Shown here: in pieces, positions 25,680-34,385 of the stretch | Position numbering within the stretch: position 1 is the stretch's first letter | Layout: each line of letters opens with the position of its first letter | DNA from: SCGC-AG-212-J23 sp035762345 | GTDB lineage: Bacteria; Pseudomonadota; Gammaproteobacteria; Burkholderiales; SG8-39 | Reading direction: 5' to 3' | Length of the DNA stretch: 64,000 nt | NCBI GenBank assembly: GCA_035762345.1 | Contig: DASTPE010000079.1 | Coordinates: forward strand, 5,329-69,328 | Made by a program: the position numbers and the translations under genes | Notes under the pieces: generated by a model | Databases searched by the model: none | Told to the model about the DNA's origin: nothing | What the model saw: the letters and a program-made list of their open reading frames with translations, nothing else

Positions 25680-26619
25680 AGTGGGTTCTGCCGGAATACA
25701 TCGAGGACATTCTTCCGGCGGAGGCGAAGCGCATCGAGGCCCTTCGTCGCAAGATCCTGGATCTCTTTTTCTCCAAAGACTACGAGCTGGTCATCCCGCC
25801 GCTGCTCGAGTACGTCGACTCGCTCCTCACCGGCACCGGGCACGACCTGGAGCTGCGCACCTTCAAGGTGGTGGACCAGATCTCGGGCCGCATGATGGGG
25901 CTGCGCGCCGACATCACGCCGCAGGTCGCGCGCATCGACGCGCATCTTCTCAACCGCCGGGGCGTGACGCGCCTTTGCTATTGCGGCAGCGTGTTGCACA
26001 CGCGCCCGGCCGCGCCCGGCGCCACTCGCGAGCCGATCCAGATCGGCGCCGAGATGTACGGCGAGCCGGGGGTCGCCGCCGACGTGGAGATGCTCGAGCT
26101 CCTCTGCCGCGCGCTCGAGCTTGCCGGGGTACGTAAGGCGCGCGTCGACATCGGCCACGTCGCTATTTTCCGCGCGATCGCGCACGAGGCGGGCGTGAAC
26201 GCCGAGCGCGAGGCCGAGCTCTTCGAGGCCTTGCAGCGCAAGGACGTGCCCGCGTTGACGGAGCTTTCGAAAAGGCTGCGTGCGGTGACGCGCGAGGCGC
26301 TTCTCATGCTGCCGAGCCTTTACGGCGGGCCCGAAGTGCTCGACGAGGCGCAGAAGAAGCTTCCGCCGCTCGCCGAGGTAAAAAGGGCGCTCGCCACGCT
26401 CGGCAGGCTCGCCAAAGTCTGCAAGGTTCCGGCCAGCTTCGACCTCGCGGAGCTGCGCGGCTACCACTACCATTCGGGCGTGGTGTTCGATGCGTATTGC
26501 GATGGGGTCACCGGCGCGGTGGCCCGTGGCGGTCGTTATGATGAAGTGGGCAAGGCATTTGGCCGCGCGCGACCGGCGACGGGTTTTTCCATGGACTTGA
26601 GAGCGCTCGCTTCGGTCTC

Positions 26620-26623
<4 letters not shown>
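25676..26623 (+). CDS. hisZ: ATP phosphoribosyltransferase regulatory subunit HisZ
   Basis: A 315-residue paralogue of histidyl-tRNA synthetase, needed with the short-form HisG for the first step of histidine synthesis. The HisRS-like core is visible: LPEYIEDILPAEAKRIEALRR, motif-2-like GLRADITPQVARI, and GVVFDAYCDGVTGAVARGGRYDE. It lacks the C-terminal anticodon-binding domain and starts at the HisZ-typical N-terminus. The ATG is at 25676, overlapping the DUF2065 stop. It is followed by purA with an ATGA overlap, the common betaproteobacterial pairing of histidine and purine genes. Confidence 0.95.
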
Positions 26624-27921
<1,298 letters not shown>

Positions 27922-28059
27922 CGACATCGAGGCGTTAGCTTCGAGCGGGCGCGGGATTCTTTTGTCATCTCGCAATGACGCGTTGTCGCGCGCCGCGCAC
28001 GCGTTTTTCCGAGCGTAGCTACAGCGCGGCGGCGCTCCGCGGCGCAGAATGGCCGCGCG

Positions 28060-28374
28060 ATGTATTCGGATATCGACAAGGCGCGTGCGCAGCACGCGGC
28101 GCTCAGGCATATCGTCGAGCGCCACGTCGGCGCGGCCGACTGGCGCGCGCTGCATCGGGTGCTGGACCTGTGCCGTCACACCGCGGTTGCGATCGAAGAC
28201 TGCTACTGCCGCGACAAGCTGCGCCTGGTGGAAGACCTCTCTGCCGAGATGCTCTCTCGCGGCGAGACCCGCGCGCCGCTTCTCAAGCAGCGCATCCTCG
28301 ATGCGCTCGATCTTTTCGCAAGCCGGCTCTACAGCCTGGAGACGCGGCGCCGCGCCGCCCTTACTGGCTGTTAG
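28060..28374 (+). CDS. Hypothetical protein
   Basis: A 104-residue, largely helical cytosolic protein (IDKARAQHAALRHIVERHVG, RALHRVLDLCRHTAVAIEDCYC, LLKQRILDALDLFASRLYSLE). I recognise no family. Codon use matches neighbouring real genes, with G/C at almost every third position, which supports coding. Two cysteines lie close together (DCYCRDK). Its 3' end overlaps the converging gene by 14 bases. No ribosome site is obvious before the ATG at 28060. Moderate confidence that it is a gene, none about role. Confidence 0.5.
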   Translation: MYSDIDKARAQHAALRHIVERHVGAADWRALHRVLDLCRHTAVAIEDCYCRDKLRLVEDLSAEMLSRGETRAPLLKQRILDALDLFASRLYSLETRRRAALTGC

Positions 28375-28747
28375 CTTGATCAGCGCCGGACAACCAAAGC
28401 GTCGCCGCGTCCACGGTTAAGAACAGCCGGACGTTCACGCCCCGGTTTCTTGCCGCGAGCTCAGCGAAATGCGGCATCGCCGGATCATCCGTGATGGGTT
28501 GCACATAAGCGATCCTGCTCAGCTTGCTGCCCTCGGGCGCCCGTTGGGAAATGACATCCAGTATGGCACCGGTGTTCAGGCTCGGACCCGAGAGCTGCAT
28601 TTCGAGCAAGAGGGCAGAATAACCGCTCTGCACGCAAGCAGCATAAGCTTCCTCCAGGAACCTTCGCGCATTGGCGGGCGTGCGCTCTCCGACGACCTTT
28701 GCATGCAGATAGGTCGGCCGTTTCTCGAGGACTAATTCGTACGACAT
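28361..28747 (-). CDS. STAS/SpoIIAA-like hypothetical protein
   Basis: A 128-residue protein starting at ATG 28747 (MSYELVLEKRPTYLHAKVVG); an earlier in-frame ATG lies 19 codons upstream without similarity. The alternation of strands and helices (TYLHAKVVG, ARRFLEEAYAACVQSGYSALLLEMQL, GAILDVISQRA, IAYVQPITD, VNVRLFLTVDAATLWL) fits a STAS-like alpha/beta fold seen in small proteins of environmental betaproteobacteria. The conserved Ser of anti-sigma antagonists is not identifiable. The role is unknown. Confidence 0.65.
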   Translation of the reverse strand: MSYELVLEKRPTYLHAKVVGERTPANARRFLEEAYAACVQSGYSALLLEMQLSGPSLNTGAILDVISQRAPEGSKLSRIAYVQPITDDPAMPHFAELAARNRGVNVRLFLTVDAATLWLSGADQANSQ

Positions 28748-28810
28748 CAGGTCTAAAGCTCGGGCGAGGCTAAAGCAAGCGATAATCGGACCATGAGTAA
28801 GCAAAGCTGG

Positions 28811-28846
28811 AAAACTTGTTGCCGGGGGAAAACTTGCTGCCGGGGG
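28811..28846. repeat. Two-copy 18-bp direct repeat
   Basis: Two adjoining 18-base units, AAAACTTGTTGCCGGGGG and AAAACTTGCTGCCGGGGG, differ at one position. They lie in the short gap between the STAS-like gene and the 3' end of tRNA-Leu. No coding role is apparent. It may be a tiny tandem duplication or an element influencing tRNA 3' processing. Confidence 0.7.
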
Positions 28847-28858
28847 CTAGCGCAACGT

Positions 28859-28946
<88 letters not shown>

Positions 28947-28979
28947 GGGGAGGCGCGATTTTAGTTGCAGGTATCTGAA

Positions 28980-31100
28980 GTGTCAAAGAAAAAAGCGAAA
29001 AGAACCGCGTTGCGGCGAAGGCAGCGATCGAACCGCGACGCTCCTGATCCACAACGCATCCTCGACGCGCTGAACGCCGCGCGCGCGCCTCTTATGCGCG
29101 AGGATCTCGCGGCGCGGCTGCGCATCCCGCGCCACGCGCGGCGCGAATTCGAGCGCTCGCTGGCCGAACTCGAGCGCGCGGGCGATGTGGTGCAGAACCG
29201 CGCCGGCAGCCTGCTTGTGGCGAGGCGCCTCGCGCTCGTCGCGGGTCGCGTCGAGGGCCATCCGGACGGGCACGGTTTCCTCGTGCCCGACGAAGGCGGC
29301 GCACCGATTTTCCTCACCCCGGCGGAGATGCGCAGCCTCATGCACGGCGACCGCGCGGCGGTGCGCGTCGCTGGCCGCGACATGCGCGGCCGCGCAATCG
29401 GCGAAGTGGTCGAAGTGCTCGAGCGAGCGAATCGCCGCATCGTCGGCCGGCTGCACTCCGAGCACGGTGTGCTCTTCCTCGTGCCGGAGGATCGACGCAT
29501 CGCGCACGACATCCTGGTGCCGCCCGCCGAGACGGGCAGAGCGAAGGCGGGGGAGGTGGTCACCGTCGACCTCGTCGCCCAGCCCGGACCCCACGCCCAG
29601 CCGGTCGGACGGGTCGCCGAGGTGCTCGGCCATCACGCCGACCCCGGTATGGAAATCGAGATCGCGGTGCGCAAGTTCGACCTGCCGCACGAGTTTTCTC
29701 GGAAGGCTCTGGCCCAGGCGCGCTCGCTGCCTGATGAAGTCACCGAGCTTGAAAACCGCAAGGACCTGCGCGAGCTGCACTTCGTGACGATCGACGGGGA
29801 GACCGCCAAGGACTTTGACGATGCGGTGTACGCGCGGCGCGAGGAGAAGGGCTGGCGTCTGTGGGTCGCGATCGCCGACGTGAGCCATTACGTGCGCCCG
29901 GGCGACGCGCTCGACCGTGACGCGCGCGAGCGCGGCACCTCGGTGTACTTCCCGCGGCGGGTGATCCCGATGCTGCCGGAGAAGCTGTCGAACGGGCTAT
30001 GCTCGCTCAATCCGAACGTCGAGCGCCTCGCGATGGTGTGTGAGATGGCGATTACGTCGGAAGGTGAGGTCGCGCGCTACAAGCTCTACGTCGGCGTGAT
30101 CCGTTCTCGCGCCCGGCTCACGTACACCGAAGTCTGGGACAGGCTCTCCTCGGGCAAAGCCCCCGAGAACCTGCGGATGCTCTACGAGCTTTTCCATGCG
30201 CTTTTTGCCGAGCGCAACCGCCGCGGGGCGATCGACTTCGAGACGGTCGAGACGCGCATGGTGTTCGACGCACGCGGCAAGATCGAGCGCATCGTGCCCG
30301 AACCGCGCAACGATGCGCACCGCATCATCGAGGAGTGCATGCTCGCGGCGAACGTGTGCGCCGGCAATTTCCTCGCTAGTCGCGGGCAACCGGCGCTCTA
30401 CCGAGTGCACGATGTGCCGGCGGCGGACAAGGTCGCCGCGCTGCGCGATTTCCTGGCCGAGCTGGGTCTCCAGCTCCCCGGCGGCGACGTCCCGCGGCCG
30501 AAAGACTACGCGCGGCTGCTCGAACGCATCCGCAAGCGGCCGGATTTCGGCCTGCTGCAGACCATTCTCCTGCGCTCGCTCAAGCAGGCGGTGTACAGCC
30601 CGAGCAACGTCGGCCACTTCGGCCTCGCTTTCGATGCCTATGTGCATTTCACCTCACCGATCCGGCGCTATCCCGACCTCCTGGTCCACCGCGCGATCAA
30701 GGCCGCGCTCTCACACAAGAAATATGTCGAAGAGGACTGGGAGGCGCTCGGCCGCCATTGCTCGGAAACCGAGCGACGCGCCGACGAAGCGAGCCGCGAC
30801 GTGGAGAACTGGCTCAAGTGCTACTACATGCGCGACCACGTCGGCGGTACGTTCTCCGGCAGCATCACCGGGGTAGTGCCGTTCGGCCTCTTCGTGACGC
30901 TGGACGACTACTTCGTCGACGGCCTGGTCCACATCTCCGAGCTCGGCCGCGACTACTTCCAGTTCGATGCCGCGCGTCACATGCTTCTCGGCGAGCGTAC
31001 CGGCCGGCGCTACCGCCTCGCGGACCGGATGACGGTCCGGCTGGTGCGCGTCGATCTGGACACGCGCAAGATCGATCTCGTTCCTCATGAGAGAACCTAG
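28980..31100 (+). CDS. rnr: Ribonuclease R
   Basis: A 706-residue 3'-5' exoribonuclease. Domain order: Lys/Arg-rich N-tail and winged helix (RILDALNAARAPLMREDLAARL), two cold-shock domains (about 70-210), RNB catalytic domain and C-terminal S1 domain (GGTFSGSITGVVPFGLFVTLD). The RNB metal site is IDGETAKDFDDAVYARR, followed by VAIADVSHYVRPGDALD and YFPRRVIPMLPEKLSNG. GTG 28980 is preferred over TTG 28965 because it gives the usual MSKKK start. RNase R degrades structured RNA and matures rRNA. The Lys-rich C-tail of the E. coli enzyme is short here. The last 14 bases overlap rlmB. Confidence 0.96.
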   Translation: MSKKKAKRTALRRRQRSNRDAPDPQRILDALNAARAPLMREDLAARLRIPRHARREFERSLAELERAGDVVQNRAGSLLVARRLALVAGRVEGHPDGHGFLVPDEGGAPIFLTPAEMRSLMHGDRAAVRVAGRDMRGRAIGEVVEVLERANRRIVGRLHSEHGVLFLVPEDRRIAHDILVPPAETGRAKAGEVVTVDLVAQPGPHAQPVGRVAEVLGHHADPGMEIEIAVRKFDLPHEFSRKALAQARSLPDEVTELENRKDLRELHFVTIDGETAKDFDDAVYARREEKGWRLWVAIADVSHYVRPGDALDRDARERGTSVYFPRRVIPMLPEKLSNGLCSLNPNVERLAMVCEMAITSEGEVARYKLYVGVIRSRARLTYTEVWDRLSSGKAPENLRMLYELFHALFAERNRRGAIDFETVETRMVFDARGKIERIVPEPRNDAHRIIEECMLAANVCAGNFLASRGQPALYRVHDVPAADKVAALRDFLAELGLQLPGGDVPRPKDYARLLERIRKRPDFGLLQTILLRSLKQAVYSPSNVGHFGLAFDAYVHFTSPIRRYPDLLVHRAIKAALSHKKYVEEDWEALGRHCSETERRADEASRDVENWLKCYYMRDHVGGTFSGSITGVVPFGLFVTLDDYFVDGLVHISELGRDYFQFDAARHMLLGERTGRRYRLADRMTVRLVRVDLDTRKIDLVPHERT

Positions 31101-31815
31101 AGTCGTCTTCGGCTTCCATGCCGTGCTCGCACGGCTGCGCGCCGACCCGAAGTCCGTGATCGAGATCTTCCTCGATGAGACGCGCAACGACGCGCGCGGC
31201 AGGGATCTCGTCGCAATGGCCGAGCGCGCCGGCGTGCGCGTCATGCGGGTTCCCACCAAGCGGCTGGACGGCTTCTACGGCGGCGGTAGGCACCAGGGAG
31301 TCGTGGCGCGCGTGGAGGTGAAGAACGTTCTCGACAACCTCACCCAGATTCTCGAACAGGTCAACAATCCCCTGCTTCTCGTGCTCGACGGCGTAACGGA
31401 CCCTCACAATCTCGGTGCCTGCCTCCGGGTGGCGAATGCTGCGGGTGCGCAAGCGGTAATCGCGCCGCGCGACCGTGCGGCGGGCATTACTCCGGTTGTC
31501 TCGAAGGTGGCCAGCGGCGCCGCCGAAGCCACGCCCTACCTGATGGTCACCAACCTCGCCCGCACGCTCGCCGAGCTGAAGGAGCGCAACATCTGGGTCG
31601 TGGGCGCCGATGAAGGCGCCGACGAAACGCTCTATGAGGCTGATCTTCCTCGATCAATTGCGTGGGTGCTCGGCGCCGAAGGCGAGGGCATGCGCCGCCT
31701 CACGCGCGAGAGCTGCGACCTTCTCGTGCGCATCCCGATGCGGGGCGAAGTGGAAAGCCTGAATGTCGCGGTGTCGGCCGGGATTTGTCTGTTCGAGTCC
31801 GTGCGGCGGCGGTAA
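31087..31815 (+). CDS. rlmB: 23S rRNA (guanosine-2251-2'-O)-methyltransferase RlmB
   Basis: A 242-residue SPOUT methyltransferase. The N-terminal L30e-like substrate-binding domain opens VVFGFHAVLARLR. The SPOUT core carries NPLLLVLDGVTDPHNLGACLRVANAAGAQAVI (motif 1), a motif-2 IAWVLGAEGEGMRRLTRESCD and motif-3 IPMRGEVESLNVAVSAGICL, the knot that binds SAM. It methylates a conserved guanosine of the peptidyl-transferase P loop. The rnr-rlmB overlap is the normal arrangement. Confident. Confidence 0.96.
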   Translation: MREPRVVFGFHAVLARLRADPKSVIEIFLDETRNDARGRDLVAMAERAGVRVMRVPTKRLDGFYGGGRHQGVVARVEVKNVLDNLTQILEQVNNPLLLVLDGVTDPHNLGACLRVANAAGAQAVIAPRDRAAGITPVVSKVASGAAEATPYLMVTNLARTLAELKERNIWVVGADEGADETLYEADLPRSIAWVLGAEGEGMRRLTRESCDLLVRIPMRGEVESLNVAVSAGICLFESVRRR

Positions 31816-31825
31816 CATTTCAGAC

Positions 31826-32461
31826 ATGCGCGCGCTGGTCATCGACGATCATCCGCTGATCCAGGAAATCGTGCCGGCCGTGCTCGCCAAGGCGCTTGGC
31901 GAAGTCGCGGTCGCCACTGAGTCGACTTTGGAAGCTGGAATCGCGCGCGCCGCGCGCGACGAGATTCCGGAGCTCGTCGTCCTCGACCTCGGCTTGCCCG
32001 GCTGCCAGGGACTCGAGGCGCTGGCGCGCTTCCGCTCCAAGTTTCCGGAGATACCGCTCGTCGTGCTGTCGTGCACCTGCGATCGCGATTCGATTCGTGC
32101 CGCATTCGAAGCCGGGGCGGCCGGATACATTCCCAAGACTTCGAAGCCAGACGTAATGATCGCCGCGATCAGGGTCGTGGCCGCAGGCGGAAGGTATGTG
32201 CCTCCCGAAGCGCTCGAGGACGCGGCGGGCAAAATGCGGCCGGCGCCGCGCGTCACGGCCGCATTCGAGCTGACGCAGCGCCAAGAGCAGGTGCTGCGGC
32301 TCATCCTCAAGGGCCATAACAACGAGCGCATCGCCGCCGAGCTCTCGATCGCCTGCAACACGGTGAAACAGCATGTGCATGCGATCTTCACCGCTCTGGG
32401 GGTCTCCACGCGCGCCGAAGCGGTCATCGCTGCGACGCGTCGCGGCTTCTTGCCGGGCTGA
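31826..32461 (+). CDS. NarL/LuxR-type response regulator
   Basis: A 211-residue two-domain regulator, start ATG 31826. The receiver (about 1-120) has acid pair DD in ALVIDDHPLIQE, phospho-acceptor Asp in LVVLDLGLPGCQG, Ser/Thr in VVLSCTCD and Lys in GYIPKTS. The LuxR helix-turn-helix (about 148-205) is ELTQRQEQVLRLILKGHNNERIAAELSIACNTVKQHVHAIFTALG. No sensor kinase is adjacent, so it is an orphan. It sits ten bases after rlmB and ahead of the ribosomal operon, a position that may be incidental. The target and signal are unknown. Confidence 0.93.
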   Translation: MRALVIDDHPLIQEIVPAVLAKALGEVAVATESTLEAGIARAARDEIPELVVLDLGLPGCQGLEALARFRSKFPEIPLVVLSCTCDRDSIRAAFEAGAAGYIPKTSKPDVMIAAIRVVAAGGRYVPPEALEDAAGKMRPAPRVTAAFELTQRQEQVLRLILKGHNNERIAAELSIACNTVKQHVHAIFTALGVSTRAEAVIAATRRGFLPG

Positions 32462-32649
32462 TCGCAAGAACCGTCCTTGGCCGCCATGGTCTCCCTGGAG
32501 AAGGTGAAGCAGGAGCTCGGCATCGGCGGCGTAGGGTAGGCACGAGTTTCCAGTTTTCCAGTACAATCCCGCCCCTTCCTGGTCGCACCGTACGCATGAC
32601 GGTCGGCCTCATTACCAAAATGACCCATGGGAAAGGAGCAGAACCAAGC
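32462..32649 (+). promoter_or_regulatory. Leader/promoter region of the rpsF operon
   Basis: This 188-base gap has a TACAAT -10-like hexamer at about 32560-32565 with no good -35. Downstream, ACCGT-ACGCATG-ACGGT forms a 5-bp hairpin at about 32587-32603, followed by a strong GGGAAAGGAG before rpsF. Ribosomal S6:S18 complexes autoregulate by binding a CCG-containing leader structure; the hairpin here may be that element but I cannot confirm the fold. The first half holds only a 25-codon open frame with no similarity. Confidence 0.35.
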
Positions 32650-33054
32650 ATGCGGCATTACGAGATCGTTTTCATCGTCCATCCCGACCAGAGCGAGCAG
32701 GTGCCGCAGATGGTCGAGCGTTACAAGGGCCTCATCGCCCAGCGCAACGGCACCGTGCATCGCCTCGAGGACTGGGGCCGCCGGCAGCTCGCCTACCCGA
32801 TCGCCAAGGTTCACAAGGCGCACTACGTGCTCATGAACATCGAGTGCGACAACGAAACGCTGAAGGAGCTCGAGCACTCGTTCAAGTTCAGCGACGCGGT
32901 GCTGCGGCACCTGATCGTCGCGATGCCCAAGGCGCATACCACGCCCTCGCCGATGATGCGCGAGGAGAAGTCGAAGTCGCTGATGGAGCGGGGCGCCGGC
33001 GCCTCCGGCGAGGTGGCGCCTGAACCGGGTCGAGCTGAGCGGCCAGCTGCTTGA
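32650..33054 (+). CDS. rpsF: 30S ribosomal protein S6
   Basis: A 134-residue S6. The start ATG 32650 gives the canonical MRHYEIVFIVHPDQSEQVP. The ferredoxin-like fold is clear through RLEDWGRRQLAYPIAKVHKAHYVLMNIE and LEHSFKFSDAVLRHLIV. A polar tail of about 35 residues (MMREEKSKSLMERGAG...) extends beyond the fold, the part that can be glutamylated in E. coli. S6 binds S18 on the 30S platform. It overlaps priB by 35 bases in another frame. The earlier in-frame ATGs are rejected because they precede the ribosome site. Confidence 0.97.
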   Translation: MRHYEIVFIVHPDQSEQVPQMVERYKGLIAQRNGTVHRLEDWGRRQLAYPIAKVHKAHYVLMNIECDNETLKELEHSFKFSDAVLRHLIVAMPKAHTTPSPMMREEKSKSLMERGAGASGEVAPEPGRAERPAA

Positions 33055-33343
33055 GCTGGGGGCGTTGCGTTACACGCCGGCCGGCGTTGCCGCGGTCGAG
33101 TTCAGGCTCGCGCACCGTTCCGAGCAGGACGAGGCGGGCGGGCGCAGGAGGGTCGAGGCCGAGGTGAGCGCGGTGGCTTTCGACACCCAGGCGAAGCTGC
33201 TCGCGGGCAGGCCGCTCGGCAGCGCCGTGAGAGTAGAGGGATTTCTGGGAGCAAAGAGCAAGCGTTCCAAGCGGCTCGTGCTCCATGTGACCAAGATCGA
33301 ATTCATCGAAGGAGAGCAACATGCCACCGCCCCGCAGAGGTAA
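33020..33343 (+). CDS. priB: Primosomal replication protein PriB (apparent CTG start)
   Basis: A 107-residue single OB-fold protein that stabilises PriA on stalled forks. The family N-terminus is (M)NRVELSGQLLELGALRYTPAG, here beginning with CTG at 33020. No ATG, GTG or TTG exists in frame before the conserved strand, and TTG 33065 would delete the first strand. A GAGGTGG lies just upstream. Other family blocks are VEFRLAHRSEQ and AEVSAVAFDTQAKLLAG. It overlaps rpsF and rpsR in the standard rpsF-priB-rpsR-rplI order. The identification is firm; the CTG start is inferred from homology. Confidence 0.9.
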   Translation: MNRVELSGQLLELGALRYTPAGVAAVEFRLAHRSEQDEAGGRRRVEAEVSAVAFDTQAKLLAGRPLGSAVRVEGFLGAKSKRSKRLVLHVTKIEFIEGEQHATAPQR

Positions 33344-33614
33344 AGGCAAGGGTAAAGGGAAGTTCGCCAAGGACAAGAAAGACCGCGGCCAGCGGGCGCT
33401 CTTCCGCCGGCGCAAGTTCTGCCGCTTCACCGCCGAGAAAGCGGAGTGGATCGACTACAAGGACGTCGAGACGCTGAAGGATTTCATCAACGAGACGGGC
33501 AAGATCATCCCGGCGCGCATCACCGGGACCGCCTCGGGCTACCAGCGCCAGCTGTCGGAGGCGATCAAGCGGGCGCGCTTCCTGGCGCTGCTGCCCTATA
33601 CGGACCTGCACTGA
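33321..33614 (+). CDS. rpsR: 30S ribosomal protein S18
   Basis: A 97-residue S18 with a basic N-tail (PPPRRGKGKGKGKFAKDKK), then FRRRKFCRFTAEKAEWIDYKD, LKDFINETGKIIPARITG and the RNA-binding YQRQLSEAIKRARFLALLPYTD. It pairs with S6 on the small-subunit platform. The start ATG 33321 has AAGGAGAG upstream and lies inside the priB end (23-base overlap). The extra Gly/Lys tail is longer than in E. coli S18 but normal for the class. Confidence 0.97.
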   Translation: MPPPRRGKGKGKGKFAKDKKDRGQRALFRRRKFCRFTAEKAEWIDYKDVETLKDFINETGKIIPARITGTASGYQRQLSEAIKRARFLALLPYTDLH

Positions 33615-33633
33615 GATCGAAGTCCATACCGCT

Positions 33634-34083
33634 ATGGAAGTGATACTTCTCGAGAAAATCGCGAACCTGGGCGAGCTCGGCCAGGTGGTGAAGGTGAAGG
33701 ACGGCTACGCGCGCAACTATCTCATTCCGCACGGCAAGGCGAAGCGTGCGACCGAGGAGAACCGCAAGGCGTTCGAGGCGCGCCGCGTCGAGCTCGAGCA
33801 GGCGCAGGCCAGCGCGCTCGCCAAGGCGCAGGAGCGCGCCGGCAAGCTCGACGGCCTGACGCTGCAAATCATGCAAAAGGCGGGGCCCGACGGCCGATTG
33901 TTCGGCTCGGTCACCAACTACGACATCGTGGAAGCGCTCAAAAAGCAGGGTCATGAGGTGGAGCGCGCGCAGATCCGCATGCCGCAGGGGCCGCTCAAGC
34001 AGGTGGGCGACTTTCCGATTCAGATCGCGCTGCACACCGACGTCGCCGTCACCATCACGGTCTCGGTGCTCGGCGAGCAATAA
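33634..34083 (+). CDS. rplI: 50S ribosomal protein L9
   Basis: A 149-residue L9. The N-domain is MEVILLEKIANLGELGQVVKVKDGYARNYLIPHGKAK, containing the signature used for the family. A long connecting helix follows (EARRVELEQAQASALAKAQERAG), then the C-domain KAGPDGRLFGSVTNYDIVEALKKQG. L9 binds 23S rRNA domain V near the L1 stalk. It is the last gene of the ribosomal operon, followed at once by a T-rich terminator and then the dnaB control region. Confidence 0.97.
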   Translation: MEVILLEKIANLGELGQVVKVKDGYARNYLIPHGKAKRATEENRKAFEARRVELEQAQASALAKAQERAGKLDGLTLQIMQKAGPDGRLFGSVTNYDIVEALKKQGHEVERAQIRMPQGPLKQVGDFPIQIALHTDVAVTITVSVLGEQ

Positions 34084-34105
34084 GCGCTTAGTCCCGGCGA
34101 GAAGC

Positions 34106-34126
34106 GGCCGCTGCGGCCCTTTTTTT
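34106..34126 (+). terminator. Rho-independent terminator after rplI
   Basis: GGCC-GCTGC-GGCC makes a short GC stem-loop followed by seven T residues (34120-34126), 23 bases after the rplI stop. The stem is short but fully G/C. It should end the rpsF-priB-rpsR-rplI transcript before dnaB. Confidence 0.7.
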
Positions 34127-34385
34127 GCGGTTGCATGGATGTTTATACAGTAATAGACTGACGTGACGTGTCAAGAAATTTAATTTGGACTTGTACAGCG
34201 CCATCCACAAAGTACCGACAGCCTGCTCACAGGCTATCCACAGGCGCCAGGGCCTGCTAGCCCCGGATGATCAAATTTTTGGCAGCGCCGCGGCGCGAAA
34301 GCGTTCGTAAAGCCCGCGTTTCGACTTATCAAATCGAAAACCGGGTGTCGCTTCCTATGATGCGCGCCGGGGAGGTCACCACAAG
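34127..34385 (+). promoter_or_regulatory. dnaB upstream region with DnaA-box-like 9-mers
   Basis: A locally AT-rich gap without a gene. It contains CCATCCACA (34201-34209) and CTATCCACA (34234-34242), two and one mismatches from the DnaA box TTATCCACA. Between them is an inverted repeat AGCCTG-CTCA-CAGGCT (34220-34235). A TATGAT hexamer at 34356-34361 is a plausible dnaB -10, and GGGGAGG at about 34369 is the ribosome site. DnaA boxes here could time dnaB expression with replication; a full origin is not supported. Confidence 0.45.

Noticed and set aside
32486..32539. Short peptide MVSLEKVKQELGIGGVG before rpsF
   Set aside because: Only 17 codons, no ribosome site, no family; listed within the leader region instead.
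34130..34160. LexA/SOS box suggested by TTTATACAGT
   Set aside because: Only one half-site matches; the CTGT partner at the required spacing is absent.
34127..34385. Chromosomal or plasmid origin of replication
   Set aside because: Only two imperfect DnaA-like 9-mers, no cluster, no dnaA/dnaN or repA gene, no iterons.
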